Shown here in pieces: positions 23,687 to 33,431 of a DNA stretch of 33,431 bases. The first letter of the stretch is position 1. The number at the start of each line of letters is the position of its first letter. A program made the position numbers and the translations under genes. The DNA is from an uncultured Archaeoglobaceae archaeon (GTDB lineage: Archaea > Halobacteriota > Archaeoglobi > Archaeoglobales > Archaeoglobaceae): the NCBI GenBank assembly GCA_938048785.1, contig CALIUJ010000120.1, positions 1 through 33,431 of the forward strand, read 5' to 3'. Below the pieces are notes generated by a model. It was not told the DNA's origin. It saw nothing but the letters and a program-made list of their open reading frames with translations, and made no database searches.

Positions 23687-24796
23687 TCATCCCTCCGAGA
23701 TCTCAAAAACTCTCAAACTACCAACAGGACAATTTGCTACGCAAAGCCCGCAAACGTTGCACTCTTTCGTTTTTTTTCTCCGCTACTGCACCATCTACGA
23801 TTTCAAGGATCTCTTTCCTTCCTACTGGACACATGCTCGTGCAAATCCCACAACCTATGCAGTTGCCAACGAGCCTTATCAGCTTCATTCTACCGTCTCT
23901 GCTCGCTTCCTTGAAATCAATTTGGAACTCCACTGGCAGTTCACGCTCTATTTCAATCGCATTTCCCGGGCAGAATCTTTCACAAGTTCCGCAGAAGTTG
24001 CACCTTTCGTTGAACTTCACAACTTTCCCTGGTTCATAACCGTAGCTGATTGCGAAGTTCGGACAAATGTCGCGACAAACCGTGCAATCAGCGATGCACC
24101 TTTCCTTTGACCACCTTTGCTCCCTTGAAAATCTTCGTAACTCTTATCGCATTTTTCGGACACAACTCTGCGCATTCCACGGGTTGAACAAATTCTTTCT
24201 TCGACAATCACTTTGCCACTGAGAGCATGTGTTTTTTCAGCAAAGTTTCTGCAGGAGTCGCATCGAACTTCTATCACGTTCATTGGACAAATTCTCGAGC
24301 ACATCTCGCAGAATATGCATTTGTTCGAGTCTATCGCTGGTCTGCTTTTGTATACACTGACCGCCTTTGTTGGACAGACTTCGACGCAAAGTCTGCAATC
24401 TATACAACCATCTCTTATCCTAAGGATCCCTTTCCTGAGCTTACTTTTGTCCACTTGCCTTACAACTCTTATCGCGCCCCTTGGACAATTTCGCATGCAA
24501 ATTCCGCAGAGTATGCAAAGTTTTTCGTCGATTTCAACTTTCTTAAGTCCTACTTCTTCAAGAAGTTCTCTATATATGCTTCCTTCATGCTTTAAAGCAC
24601 CATACGGGCATAGATCTGCACAAATTCCGCAAACTACGCATGTATCGCTTATCTCTGCAGCAAACTTCGTCCCATTCCGTCCTATCTCTATTGCGCTCTT
24701 TGGACAGACACTTTTGCAGACCCCACAACCTACGCAGTGCTCAGCCGTGAACTCCAGACTTCTTTTGTATTTATTAATTATAATTCCACCGACCAT
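23687..24796 (-). pseudogene. Polyferredoxin (FwdF/FmdF-like), three frameshifts
   Basis: Three reading frames together make a polyferredoxin of about 368 residues. The first frame (from ATG 24796) has KRSLEFTAEHC and five classic 4Fe-4S motifs such as CVGCGVCKSVCP and CILCGICMRNCP. Shifts lie near 24195-24207 (then VECAELCPKNAIRV), near 24090-24108 (then CTVCRDICPNFAI, CNFCGTCERFCP and CIGCGICTSMCP), and in or just after an A8 run at 23770-23777 (then CNVCGLCVANCPVGS) to a TGA at 23687-23689. Each shift equals one extra base. FwdF passes electrons within formylmethanofuran dehydrogenase. Nine regular clusters plus one irregular site would exceed the eight I recall for FwdF. Without frameshift correction no full protein is made. 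Confidence 0.8.
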
Positions 24797-24827
24797 CGAT
24801 GTCTTATCGATGTCCGGTTTATAAACC
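24795..24827 (-). promoter_or_regulatory. Palindromic TATA box and tandem repeats before the polyferredoxin gene
   Basis: GGTTTATAAACC (24816-24827) is a perfect 12-bp palindrome containing the TATA box, centred about 26 bases from the ATG at 24796. Between it and the ATG are two identical copies of ATCGATGTC (24795-24803 and 24806-24814), exactly 11 bases apart, that is, on the same DNA face. The second copy on the transcript side overlaps the start codon. This layout suggests a regulator bound as a tandem next to the start site of a leaderless message. Confidence 0.5.
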
Positions 24828-24896
24828 TTCTAACTCCTACATATCACAATAAATAGCATCTTTGAGTTCGAATTTGCTTATCAACCGCAAGAACAG

Positions 24897-24909
24897 CAAA
24901 ATTAAAAAG
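24897..24909 (+). promoter_or_regulatory. Promoter of the winged-helix gene
   Basis: The A/T-rich AAAATTAAAAAG lies about 28 bases before ATG 24932, with a purine-rich stretch upstream. No SD precedes the start. Two TTGAG copies 11 bases apart (about 24912 and 24923) lie between box and start and might be a binding site; the evidence is thin. Confidence 0.35.
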
Positions 24910-24931
24910 TGTTGAGATCACTTGAGTATGA

Positions 24932-25225
24932 ATGAACCCAAATGAGATCTACAAGCTTAAAAGTGAGGAGGAAATAAGGGAGATACTAAAGGTTATTTCA
25001 CGGAAGGGGGTTAGCGAAATATTAAAATCTCTGCGAAATTATCCCAAAAAATTTTCTCAAATCATGTTCGAAACCAGATTGAATCCGAGCATAATTGACA
25101 GGCACTTAAAGGCGCTATCAAAGCTCGGACTGGTAAGGAAGGATGGTGAAAACTACAAGCTCACGAGTTGCGGCATTTACGTCTTGAAGATCATAGACGA
25201 TCTCTACAAAGCTATGAATCCTTAG
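24932..25225 (+). CDS. Small winged-helix DNA-binding protein
   Basis: The 97-residue protein is a single winged helix-turn-helix of the ArsR/HxlR kind: EIREILKVISRKGVSEILKSL, FSQIMFETRLNPSIIDRHLKALSKLGLV (recognition helix about 49-65), then the wing RKDGENYKLTSCGIYVLKII. It has no added ligand domain; one Cys is present in the wing but no metal motif. It is divergent from the broken polyferredoxin gene with a 135-base gap between starts, so it could control that gene or itself. Its last 14 bases overlap the end of topA on the other strand. Confidence 0.85.
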   Translation: MNPNEIYKLKSEEEIREILKVISRKGVSEILKSLRNYPKKFSQIMFETRLNPSIIDRHLKALSKLGLVRKDGENYKLTSCGIYVLKIIDDLYKAMNP

Positions 25226-27172
25226 AATTGCAAACTGGACAAAAGCTCCACGTTTTCTTGTCCCTTATCCTAAGAATCTTCGTTTCGTGCTTTTCGCATG
25301 TTTTCGCTGTAATGGTTAAAGTGCCCCTCTGAGGTAGGGGCAACGAGAACGTGCATCCTGGATAACCCTTACAACCTATAAACCTTTTCTTTGCCTTGGA
25401 TCTTCTAATGACGAGTTCTTTTCCACACTGTGGGCATTTTCCAATCACTTTGTCTTTCTCAACCCCCTCTTGAAGTTTTTCAAAAACTTCTTTGATCTCG
25501 ATTTTGCTCATAATCTCCCCCAAAAGCTTTCTTGACTCCAAAACAACCTCTGATTCGCTCTTTTTTCCATCCATAATTTCATCCATCTCTTTCTCGAGCT
25601 TTGCAGTCATCTCTGGCAAAGTTATCGTCTCAGCTTTATCGCGCAAAACTTCTATCACCGAAAAAGCTGTTTGCGTTGGTCTATACGGGTTTCCAGTTAC
25701 ATAACCTCTGCTGACCAACTTTTTCAAGATCTCATGCCTCGTCGATTTCGTTCCAAGGTTGAGTTTTTCCATCACCTTGATCAGAGAAGCGGGTGTAAAC
25801 CTTGGTGGTGGACGTGTCTCTTTCTCCTCAAGCTTCTTGTCGAGTATTCTAAGCTCCTCACCAACCCTCAGCATTGGCAAATCGATCTCCTCCGAGCTCG
25901 AGTAAATGTATATCTCCCTCCATCCGGGTTCTATGAGCTTTTTGCCGATTGCAATGAAGTTTAAACCTCCACTTTCAAGTTCGGCTTTTCTAAGCTCCCA
26001 GATGGCGTTCTTCGCTAAAGTAGCGAGAAATCTTCGAACTACAAGCTCGTAGATTGTCCACTCCTCCTTTGTTAACTCACCTTTTCTCGCAACGGACGTT
26101 GGATATATCGGCGGGTGATCAGTCGTTCTCTTCTTACCCCTTGAGGGCACAATACTTCCCTGTTCAAGGACTTTTTTCGCCTCTTTCGAGAACTCGCTTT
26201 CTTTAAAAGCCTCAACTATTTTCAGAAGATCAAGGGACTCGGGATAAACCGTGTTGTCCGTTCTCGGGTAGCTTATGTAGCCGTTGATGTAGAGGTTTTC
26301 TGCAACGCTCATGGCAACGTGAGGAGGCATGAAAAAGGACGCCTCTCTTAGAAATTCAGTCGTGTTGAATGGCGTAGGCTTCGAATCCACCTTCTCCTTA
26401 ATCTCGAAGTTCTTAACCACTGCGAATTCCCCTATTTTTGAGATCGCTTCCCTTGCAGACTCGAGATCCTTTAACCTCTTTGGGTGCTTTGCTGTGAAAC
26501 CAAGGTCCAAAAAGATTTCGTAGTATTTCTCGGGCTTGAAGTTCTCTATCTCCCTCTCCCTTTCTACTATGATCCTCAAGGTTGGAGTTTGCACACGACC
26601 TACGCTTAAAAAGTCCTTTCCGAGCCTACGAGAGCTCAAGGATATGAACCTCGTCAAAACTGCCCCCCAGATTAAGTCGATTTTTTGTCTTGCCAACGCA
26701 GAGTTTGCAAGGTTGAGATCGAGCTTTTCTGGCTTTGCAAAAGCTTTCGATATCTCCTCCTTCGTTATCGCACTGAATCTTGCTCTATCGACTTTTACGT
26801 CTTTTTTCACAGATCTAACTATTTCTACAGCTTCTAAGCCGATTAATTCTCCTTCTCTGTCGTAGTCTGTCGCGATAGTCACTCGATCCGCTTTTTTTGC
26901 AAGTTCCCGAAGCAAGGATACTATGGTCTTCTCCTTCTCAACCGTAACGAGTTCCGAGTTTATTAGATCGAGGAGATTTGTTTTGGTCCAGCTACGGAAT
27001 TTCTTCGGGAAATCGAGCTCCACCACATGACCCTTAAGCCCGAGAACATAAGCGTCGCTTGATCTCGAGTAGTAGTAGATGTTTTTTCCATCTTTCATCG
27101 CCTTCGCATCTTTAAAAAGAAGCGATGCAATCCTATTTGCAGCACTTTGCTTCTCTGTTATGATCAACCAGC

Positions 27173-27176
<4 letters not shown>
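25212..27176 (-). CDS. topA: DNA topoisomerase I (type IA)
   Basis: The 654-residue type IA enzyme relaxes negative supercoils by single-strand passage. The Toprim domain has LIITEKQSAANRIAS and TIATDYDREGELIGLEAV (metal-binding Asp residues). The active-site Tyr is in NGYISYPRTDNTVYPES. The C-terminus has one clear four-Cys zinc ribbon CPQCGKELVIRR...CKGYPGC and a second degenerate one CEKHETK...CPVC. There is no helicase domain, so it is not reverse gyrase. ATG 27176 was chosen because it overlaps the KH gene stop by 4 bases; a TTG six bases upstream is possible. It is the last gene of the six-gene run. Confidence 0.95.
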
Positions 27177-29251
<2,075 letters not shown>

Positions 29252-29271
<20 letters not shown>

Positions 29272-30196
29272 CCCACCCCACCTCTTTTTTTCTCAAAAAA
29301 TCGAGTATTGCAGATATCGCGGAGAACTGCAAAACAAAGCAGTAAACTAAGAAACCGAAAAGTATCTTGAGCCTCCTGATACTTTTGTAAATGTAAAAAA
29401 CGAGCGGAATTCCAATCGGTAACAACGGAAGCATAATGATCGGGAAATAAGTTATCGTAAGCGCTAAAATCCAAGAAGCTCTAACCTCTCTGACTTTCAT
29501 GATCTCCTTACGATACTTCCAGAGCTGTAACCCCCCGAAATACCATCTTTTCCTCTGCTTGTAAAAGTCCCTCCAAGTTATCGGTGCTTGCTCAAAAAAT
29601 CTCCCTTCGACGAGCAAAGCCTTGTATCCCTTTGCATGCATCCTTGTCGCAAAGTCCGCGTCTTCAGCAATTGCGGTTTCGTTTAAACCTTCGAGAATTT
29701 GCTCGAATCTTACCACCCCGATGAGACCGTTGAATTGCTTAAAGGAGCTCTTTTTCAAGAGAAAGTTCAACAGCCTATACTCAGCCTCGATGGTTTTGGA
29801 AACGAGGTTTGAGTCGTTGTATATCAACCTCTTTGCAGAAGCCATGTATACTCTATCATCGTTGAGAAGCGCTTTGATGCAGTTCCTGATCGTTTCCTCA
29901 TCAGTTCTTACATCTACGTCCATTATCAAAACGAAATCTGGATGAAAGCTTTTCAGGTAGTTCAGAGCATCGTTTATAGCTCCCGCACGCTTTCCCCTTC
30001 TTCCATTTCTTTCGATAACTTCGATTCCAAAATTTCTTGCGAGCTCAACCCTTGAATCTTTCTCGGAGCTTTTATCTATTACGTAAACAACCCTTGCGTT
30101 GAACTTTGAAGCTAACTCTTTCACATGAACTACGCTTTTTTCAAGCACCTCATTTGTTTCGAACGGTGAAACTGGCACTATTATCGCGAGTTTCAT
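29252..30196 (-). CDS. Membrane family 2 glycosyltransferase
   Basis: The 314-residue protein has a GT-A fold catalytic domain followed by two to three membrane helices. Motifs are [12 protein letters not shown] at the N-terminus, [11 protein letters not shown] (DxD metal site, about 93-103), [16 protein letters not shown] (the ED of the base) and [16 protein letters not shown], a QxxRW motif typical of processive or dolichol-type GT2 enzymes. The C-terminal helices ([32 protein letters not shown]) anchor it in the membrane. Donor and acceptor sugars are unknown. It overlaps gatB by 4 bases (ATGA) and the following secreted protein by 20 bases. Confidence 0.9.
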
Positions 30197-31605
30197 CCAA
30201 GGATCCTTGCTATTATCTTAGCGGTTTCCTCTGGATCCGCTCTTCCTCGGGTCTTCTTCATGACTTGCCCAACTAAAAAGTTTAGAGCTTGCTTTTTACC
30301 GCTGTAGTAATCTTGCACCGCTTTTGGATTCTCTTCAATCGCCTCTTTGCAGAATTTCTCAATCTCAGACTTTGGAATTGCAAAAAGTCCTTTTTCAGCA
30401 ATTATTTCTTCTATCCCCCCACCTTTGTCAAGCTTTGTTCTTATCACTTCCACGACCCCCTTTTCGGTGATCCTCTCCTCGATGAAGAGCTTCAAAAGGT
30501 TGGCAAATTCTTCAGGAGAGAGGACTTTGAAGCAGTCGTAGAAAGTCCAATCTCTGTAGTTAAGTTCCCCTCTAAGCACGTCAACGACCCAAGTAACTGC
30601 AAGCTTTGGGTCGACGATCTTCGCAACCTTCTCAAAGAATTCCGTCATCTTCAGATCCAAGATCAAGACTTTCGCATAGTTGTCGGATATGCCATACTCT
30701 CTCTTCAACCTCTCCCTTTTCTCCTCAGGCATCTCTGGTAAAGTACCCTCTACTTCTTTCACGAGCTCAACCGTGTAGATCACCGGTAGATCGGGCTCTG
30801 GGAAGTAGCGATAGTCCTGCTCCTCTTCCTTGCTCCTCAGCGAGACCGTTATCTCTTGTGACTCATCGAAGTGCCTAGTCTCCCTGACAACAGCTTTTCC
30901 ACGCTTGATTAGGTTCTTTTGTCTCAGAATCTCGTAGTTCAAAGCCTTTTCAACGCCTTTGAACGACGAGATGTTCTTTATCTCAACCCTCGCGCCACCC
31001 GCGATAGAGATGTTTGCATCCACCCTCATAGCACCTTCGAGTTCTCCATCGAAGACGTCGAGATACTCCAAGACCATCCTAAGCTTGTTTAAAAAAATTC
31101 TCGCCTCTTTTGGCGAAGATATCACGGGTTCGGTGACGATTTCAAGTAAAGGCATCCCACTCCTATTGTAATCGATCAGGGAATAGCTTGCAGTGGTTAT
31201 GGAACCCTTGTAGCTGAGCTTTCCCGGGTCTTCCTCTATGTGTATTCTCTTGAGTGTTATCTTCTTTTCTTTTCCATCGGATTCGATCGTAACGTAACCA
31301 CCAACTGCGAGCGGATGATCGTATTGACTTATCTGGAAATTCTTTGGAAGGTCTGGGTAGAAGTAGTTCTTCCTGTCAAAAACGATCATTGGCAAAATCT
31401 TTGCGTTCATGGCAAGTGCAACCTTTATTCCTGCTTTTATCGCTTCTCTGTTCACAACTGGCATTGCTCCGGGCATCCCAAGGCAAACTGGGCAAACGTG
31501 CGTGTTTGGTGGACTTTTATGATATGAAGTGGGGCAAGAGCAGAAGAGCTTGCTCTTGAGCTTGTTCATCTGCGCATGAACTTCAAGCCCTATGATCACG
31601 TCCAT
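30193..31605 (-). CDS. gatB: Asp-tRNA(Asn)/Glu-tRNA(Gln) amidotransferase subunit B
   Basis: GatB is the tRNA-binding subunit that accepts ammonia from GatA to convert mischarged Asp-tRNA-Asn (and in bacteria Glu-tRNA-Gln) to the amide form. The 470-residue length is normal. It shows [10 protein letters not shown], the zinc site [31 protein letters not shown], and [10 protein letters not shown] with [17 protein letters not shown], plus the C-terminal YqeY-like tail [20 protein letters not shown]. GatA and GatC are not in the window. The archaeal-type GluRS at 9472 fits the usual archaeal scheme, in which GatDE handles Gln and GatCAB handles Asn. It opens the six-gene run. Confidence 0.96.
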   Translation of the reverse strand: MDVIIGLEVHAQMNKLKSKLFCSCPTSYHKSPPNTHVCPVCLGMPGAMPVVNREAIKAGIKVALAMNAKILPMIVFDRKNYFYPDLPKNFQISQYDHPLAVGGYVTIESDGKEKKITLKRIHIEEDPGKLSYKGSITTASYSLIDYNRSGMPLLEIVTEPVISSPKEARIFLNKLRMVLEYLDVFDGELEGAMRVDANISIAGGARVEIKNISSFKGVEKALNYEILRQKNLIKRGKAVVRETRHFDESQEITVSLRSKEEEQDYRYFPEPDLPVIYTVELVKEVEGTLPEMPEEKRERLKREYGISDNYAKVLILDLKMTEFFEKVAKIVDPKLAVTWVVDVLRGELNYRDWTFYDCFKVLSPEEFANLLKLFIEERITEKGVVEVIRTKLDKGGGIEEIIAEKGLFAIPKSEIEKFCKEAIEENPKAVQDYYSGKKQALNFLVGQVMKKTRGRADPEETAKIIARILG

Positions 31606-31640
31606 GGAAAAAAGTGTAGTGGGTTTAAAAAAATTCTTAC

Positions 31641-32624
31641 CTAAACCCCAAGAACGATCTTCTCATAGTCTCTTTCTATTTCCCGTAGAAACTCCTCTTC
31701 TTCTATTCCCCTTTGATATGCGACGAAGCTCATACCACCCGCGCCAACTCCCTCCTTAACAAAACCTTCTGCATAAGCCCTAAGCCCCGGATACTTTGAT
31801 TTTGCAAGCGGGATCTTAGCGACAAAAACTTCGCATGGGGCAAGAGAGAGATCTGCGGTTTTGTCGTTTGCGACGAATTCAGTCGTTGATATGGCGAATT
31901 CACACCTTAGATCCTTTGCAAGATTTGCAACCGCAACCATCTGCGTTCCACCGGCAAGAAGAGCTTTTTTACAACCTCTAAGAATTCCATAGATTCCAGC
32001 GATCACCGGATCCCCGACCGCGGAGATTATCTCTATTGGATCTTTTTCCTTAACCCTCTTTACAGCTTCGCTTATAACCTTGCTCTTCAGCTCCACTGGA
32101 TTGTTTGGCATGCTTGAAGATACCCTTGGCTCGAATCCCAACGCCTTCAGCACAGCCCCAGCTGTTGTCGTTCCCGCGGGGATGCTTTCCCCTATTATAA
32201 GCGTGTCAACAACTTTCGAAAGCTCTTTCCCAAGTATTCTGCCGTTTTCAACGACCCTCTCCACGTCCTCTTTCCTCATAGCCCTCTCATTTGCTATGTT
32301 TTCACCTACAGGAGCGAAAAGAGTGACGTGGGGGATCTTTGGTTTGATCATTAACCCCGAATCTACGACGAGCAATGGAATCCCAGTCAAGCGAAGCGCG
32401 GTGTAAGTCAAGAGCGCTGGTGTTGGCTTCCCATCTGGTGTCGCTGGAATCGAATCGATGCTCAAACATCTGCCGTGGTAAAGCAGTTCTGCATCCGCAG
32501 GTGGAGTGTACTTGATCAACTCTGGATTTGCTCCCGCAACTGTAATTCCGGGAATTTCTGCGGTTTTTGTGTTCCCAATTACGAGAACGAACATCACGCT
32601 ATTGAAATCAAATTTCTTGGACAT
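31641..32624 (-). CDS. cobT: CobT-like nicotinate-nucleotide phosphoribosyltransferase (archaeal)
   Basis: The 327-residue protein matches the archaeal CobT-like/UPF0284 family (TIGR00303), related to the enzyme that attaches ribose-phosphate to the lower base of cobamides. Shared features are [79 protein letters not shown], and [15 protein letters not shown]. The catalytic role in archaea is inferred from these similarities. The first ATG (32624) is used here; an in-frame ATG at 32594, [16 protein letters not shown], is a strong alternative since the family core begins there. The gene is monocistronic, with AT-rich TATA-like stretches upstream. Confidence 0.85.
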   Translation of the reverse strand: MSKKFDFNSVMFVLVIGNTKTAEIPGITVAGANPELIKYTPPADAELLYHGRCLSIDSIPATPDGKPTPALLTYTALRLTGIPLLVVDSGLMIKPKIPHVTLFAPVGENIANERAMRKEDVERVVENGRILGKELSKVVDTLIIGESIPAGTTTAGAVLKALGFEPRVSSSMPNNPVELKSKVISEAVKRVKEKDPIEIISAVGDPVIAGIYGILRGCKKALLAGGTQMVAVANLAKDLRCEFAISTTEFVANDKTADLSLAPCEVFVAKIPLAKSKYPGLRAYAEGFVKEGVGAGGMSFVAYQRGIEEEEFLREIERDYEKIVLGV

Positions 32625-32644
32625 GGAATAAAAGTGTATTTACT

Positions 32645-32835
32645 GAATTTAACGATTTCTTTTTTAGCCCTGAACTTATACTTTAATTACCCCTGTTGAG
32701 AAAAATCGATGCGAGGAATTTTGTAAGCTTCCATAGCCATAAAATCTCTTGCTAAGAGGATTTAAGGGGCACGAATGAAGTCGAGATTGTGCAGAGCTTT
32801 GGTCCAAACTCCCGAGCTCCATTGATGAAAATGGA
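32645..32835. other. Intergenic region upstream of cobT
   Basis: I see no gene in these roughly 190 bases. TATA-like sequence for cobT lies at the left (minus strand AATTAAAGTATAAG near 32675-32690). The right part is the 3' flank of the lactate-racemase-like pseudogene. No hairpin with a T-run is obvious. Confidence 0.4.
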
Positions 32836-33431
32836 TCATTCCACCCGAGTGCAGAAAATTGGAGGCATAGCGGGATAAACTATGCTTGCATCTTTTCCCA
32901 CATAGCTGTAAGCTTTGTTTATAGCCTCACCAAGATTTTTAGCCCAATCAAAACCAAACCTCTTTGGAACTTCGGGATTTAAAGGCGCAACGTTTATAAC
33001 TGCAGAAGCTTGCTCCAACGCTGGTCCCATGGCATACAACAGGAAGAACGGGTGAGCTCCATGATACGCATACCCATGTCTGTACTTCCTGACATAAATT
33101 TCGTTTTTAGCGAATTTCTTCTCATACTTTTCGCGTAGCTCTCAAGGATCTCTGGTCTCCTTCAAGAGCTTGTAAAGCTCCACATAAGAGGGATGATGAC
33201 CTTCGTGGAAAACTTCTTCCATAGGGCTGAAGAAAATAAATACCCCATTTTTCTTTAAAAGAGGTTTTCCGACGCTGAGAAAACCGTAACCATAACCCAA
33301 AGCCAAGTTTGCAGAGAGAATTGGGTTCTGGATCGAAAAAGTTGCATATGGGCTCATGTTTGGAATTCCAATAACCACTATTTCGAACTGTTCTTTCAAC
33401 TTCAACTCAATCTGACTTCTAAGCTTTTTAA
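32836..33431 (-). pseudogene. Lactate-racemase-domain protein, C-terminal part, in-frame stop
   Basis: One minus-strand frame is open from the right edge down to a stop at 32836 except for a TGA at 33142-33144. Before the stop it reads IGIPNMSPYATFSIQNPI, LALGYGYGFLSVGKPLL and EGHHPSYVELYKLL. Directly after it come ELREKYEKKFAKNEIYV, YRHGYAYHGAHPFFLLYAMG and the C-terminal IVYPAMPPIFC. This is the C-terminal half of a LarA-like (DUF2088) protein of the longer type. Relatives, as I recall, have DPxELxxKY across this site, so the TGA replaces a sense codon. The frame itself is intact. The N-terminal part lies beyond the window. TGA is not expected to be recoded here, so this is a pseudogene or a sequence error. 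Confidence 0.72.

Noticed and set aside
23718-24020. A separate 100-residue ferredoxin gene.
   Set aside because: Its frame extends upstream of the internal Met with CTVCRDICP and continues downstream in a shifted frame with CNVCGLCVANCP, so it is a fragment of the larger broken polyferredoxin.
32820-32835. A TTGATGA box C-like sequence as a box C/D RNA.
   Set aside because: No matching box D (CTGA) or C'/D' elements lie at a suitable distance.
32836-33039. A separate 67-residue gene at the right edge.
   Set aside because: The same frame continues upstream to the TGA at 33142-33144 with conserved-looking sequence, so it is the end of the LarA-like gene.

Overview
The window is chromosomal DNA of a thermophilic euryarchaeon, most likely a member of the Archaeoglobales (Archaeoglobus, Ferroglobus or Geoglobus). 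I infer this from gene content, not from any search. It holds archaeal-type RibL and RibC, an MptE-like pterin kinase, a Hef helicase-nuclease, archaeal CobT, UPF0058 and DUF371 proteins, Alba, a FwdF-like polyferredoxin and a bacterial-looking beta-oxidation operon, which is a hallmark of that order. GC content looks like the low-to-mid 40s percent. Many starts lie about 25 bases after a TATA-like box with no Shine-Dalgarno sequence, which suggests leaderless transcripts.

Layout from left to right. Positions 1-1803 (minus strand): a decayed gene remnant touching the 3' end of tRNA-Gly(GCC), then moaC, then a TIM-barrel sugar-isomerase/AP-endonuclease-like gene broken by two frameshifts. Positions 1884-5906 (plus): a nicotinamidase-like hydrolase, then a tight flavin/pterin cluster of ribL, a class V aminotransferase, ribC and a dihydropteroate-synthase-like gene. 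Positions 5944-8680 (plus): a palindromic operator candidate, a phenylacetate-CoA-ligase-like enzyme, a 29-residue membrane peptide and a sodium:solute symporter, linked by 4-base overlaps. Positions 8663-14994 (minus): DUF371, alba, gltX, a small unknown gene, an mptE-like gene and ileS. Then come tRNA-Thr(GGU) and hef (minus).

Positions 17873-19232 (plus): a UPF0058 gene, then an Lrp-type regulator coupled to a DUF2284 metal-binding protein behind a TATA box embedded in an inverted repeat. Positions 19280-23647 (plus): a five-gene fatty-acid or acyl-CoA oxidation operon (thiolase, DUF35, acyl-CoA dehydrogenase, enoyl-CoA hydratase, 3-hydroxyacyl-CoA dehydrogenase). Positions 23687-24796 (minus): a polyferredoxin broken by three frameshifts, divergent from a small winged-helix gene. 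Positions 25212-31605 (minus): one compact six-gene run of gatB, a family 2 glycosyltransferase, a secreted sequon-rich protein, rio1, a KH-domain protein and topA. Then come cobT and, at the right edge, the end of a lactate-racemase-like gene interrupted by an in-frame TGA.

Two themes stand out. First, four genes are broken (two by nonsense codons, two by clustered frameshifts) while about thirty neighbours are intact, so local gene decay is more likely than random sequencing error, although this needs checking. Second, several promoters carry clear symmetrical or repeated elements (5944-5960, 18266-18284, 24795-24827, 1806-1824) that look like operators. No CRISPR array, insertion sequence or rRNA gene was seen. 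The longest stretch without a gene is under 300 bases.
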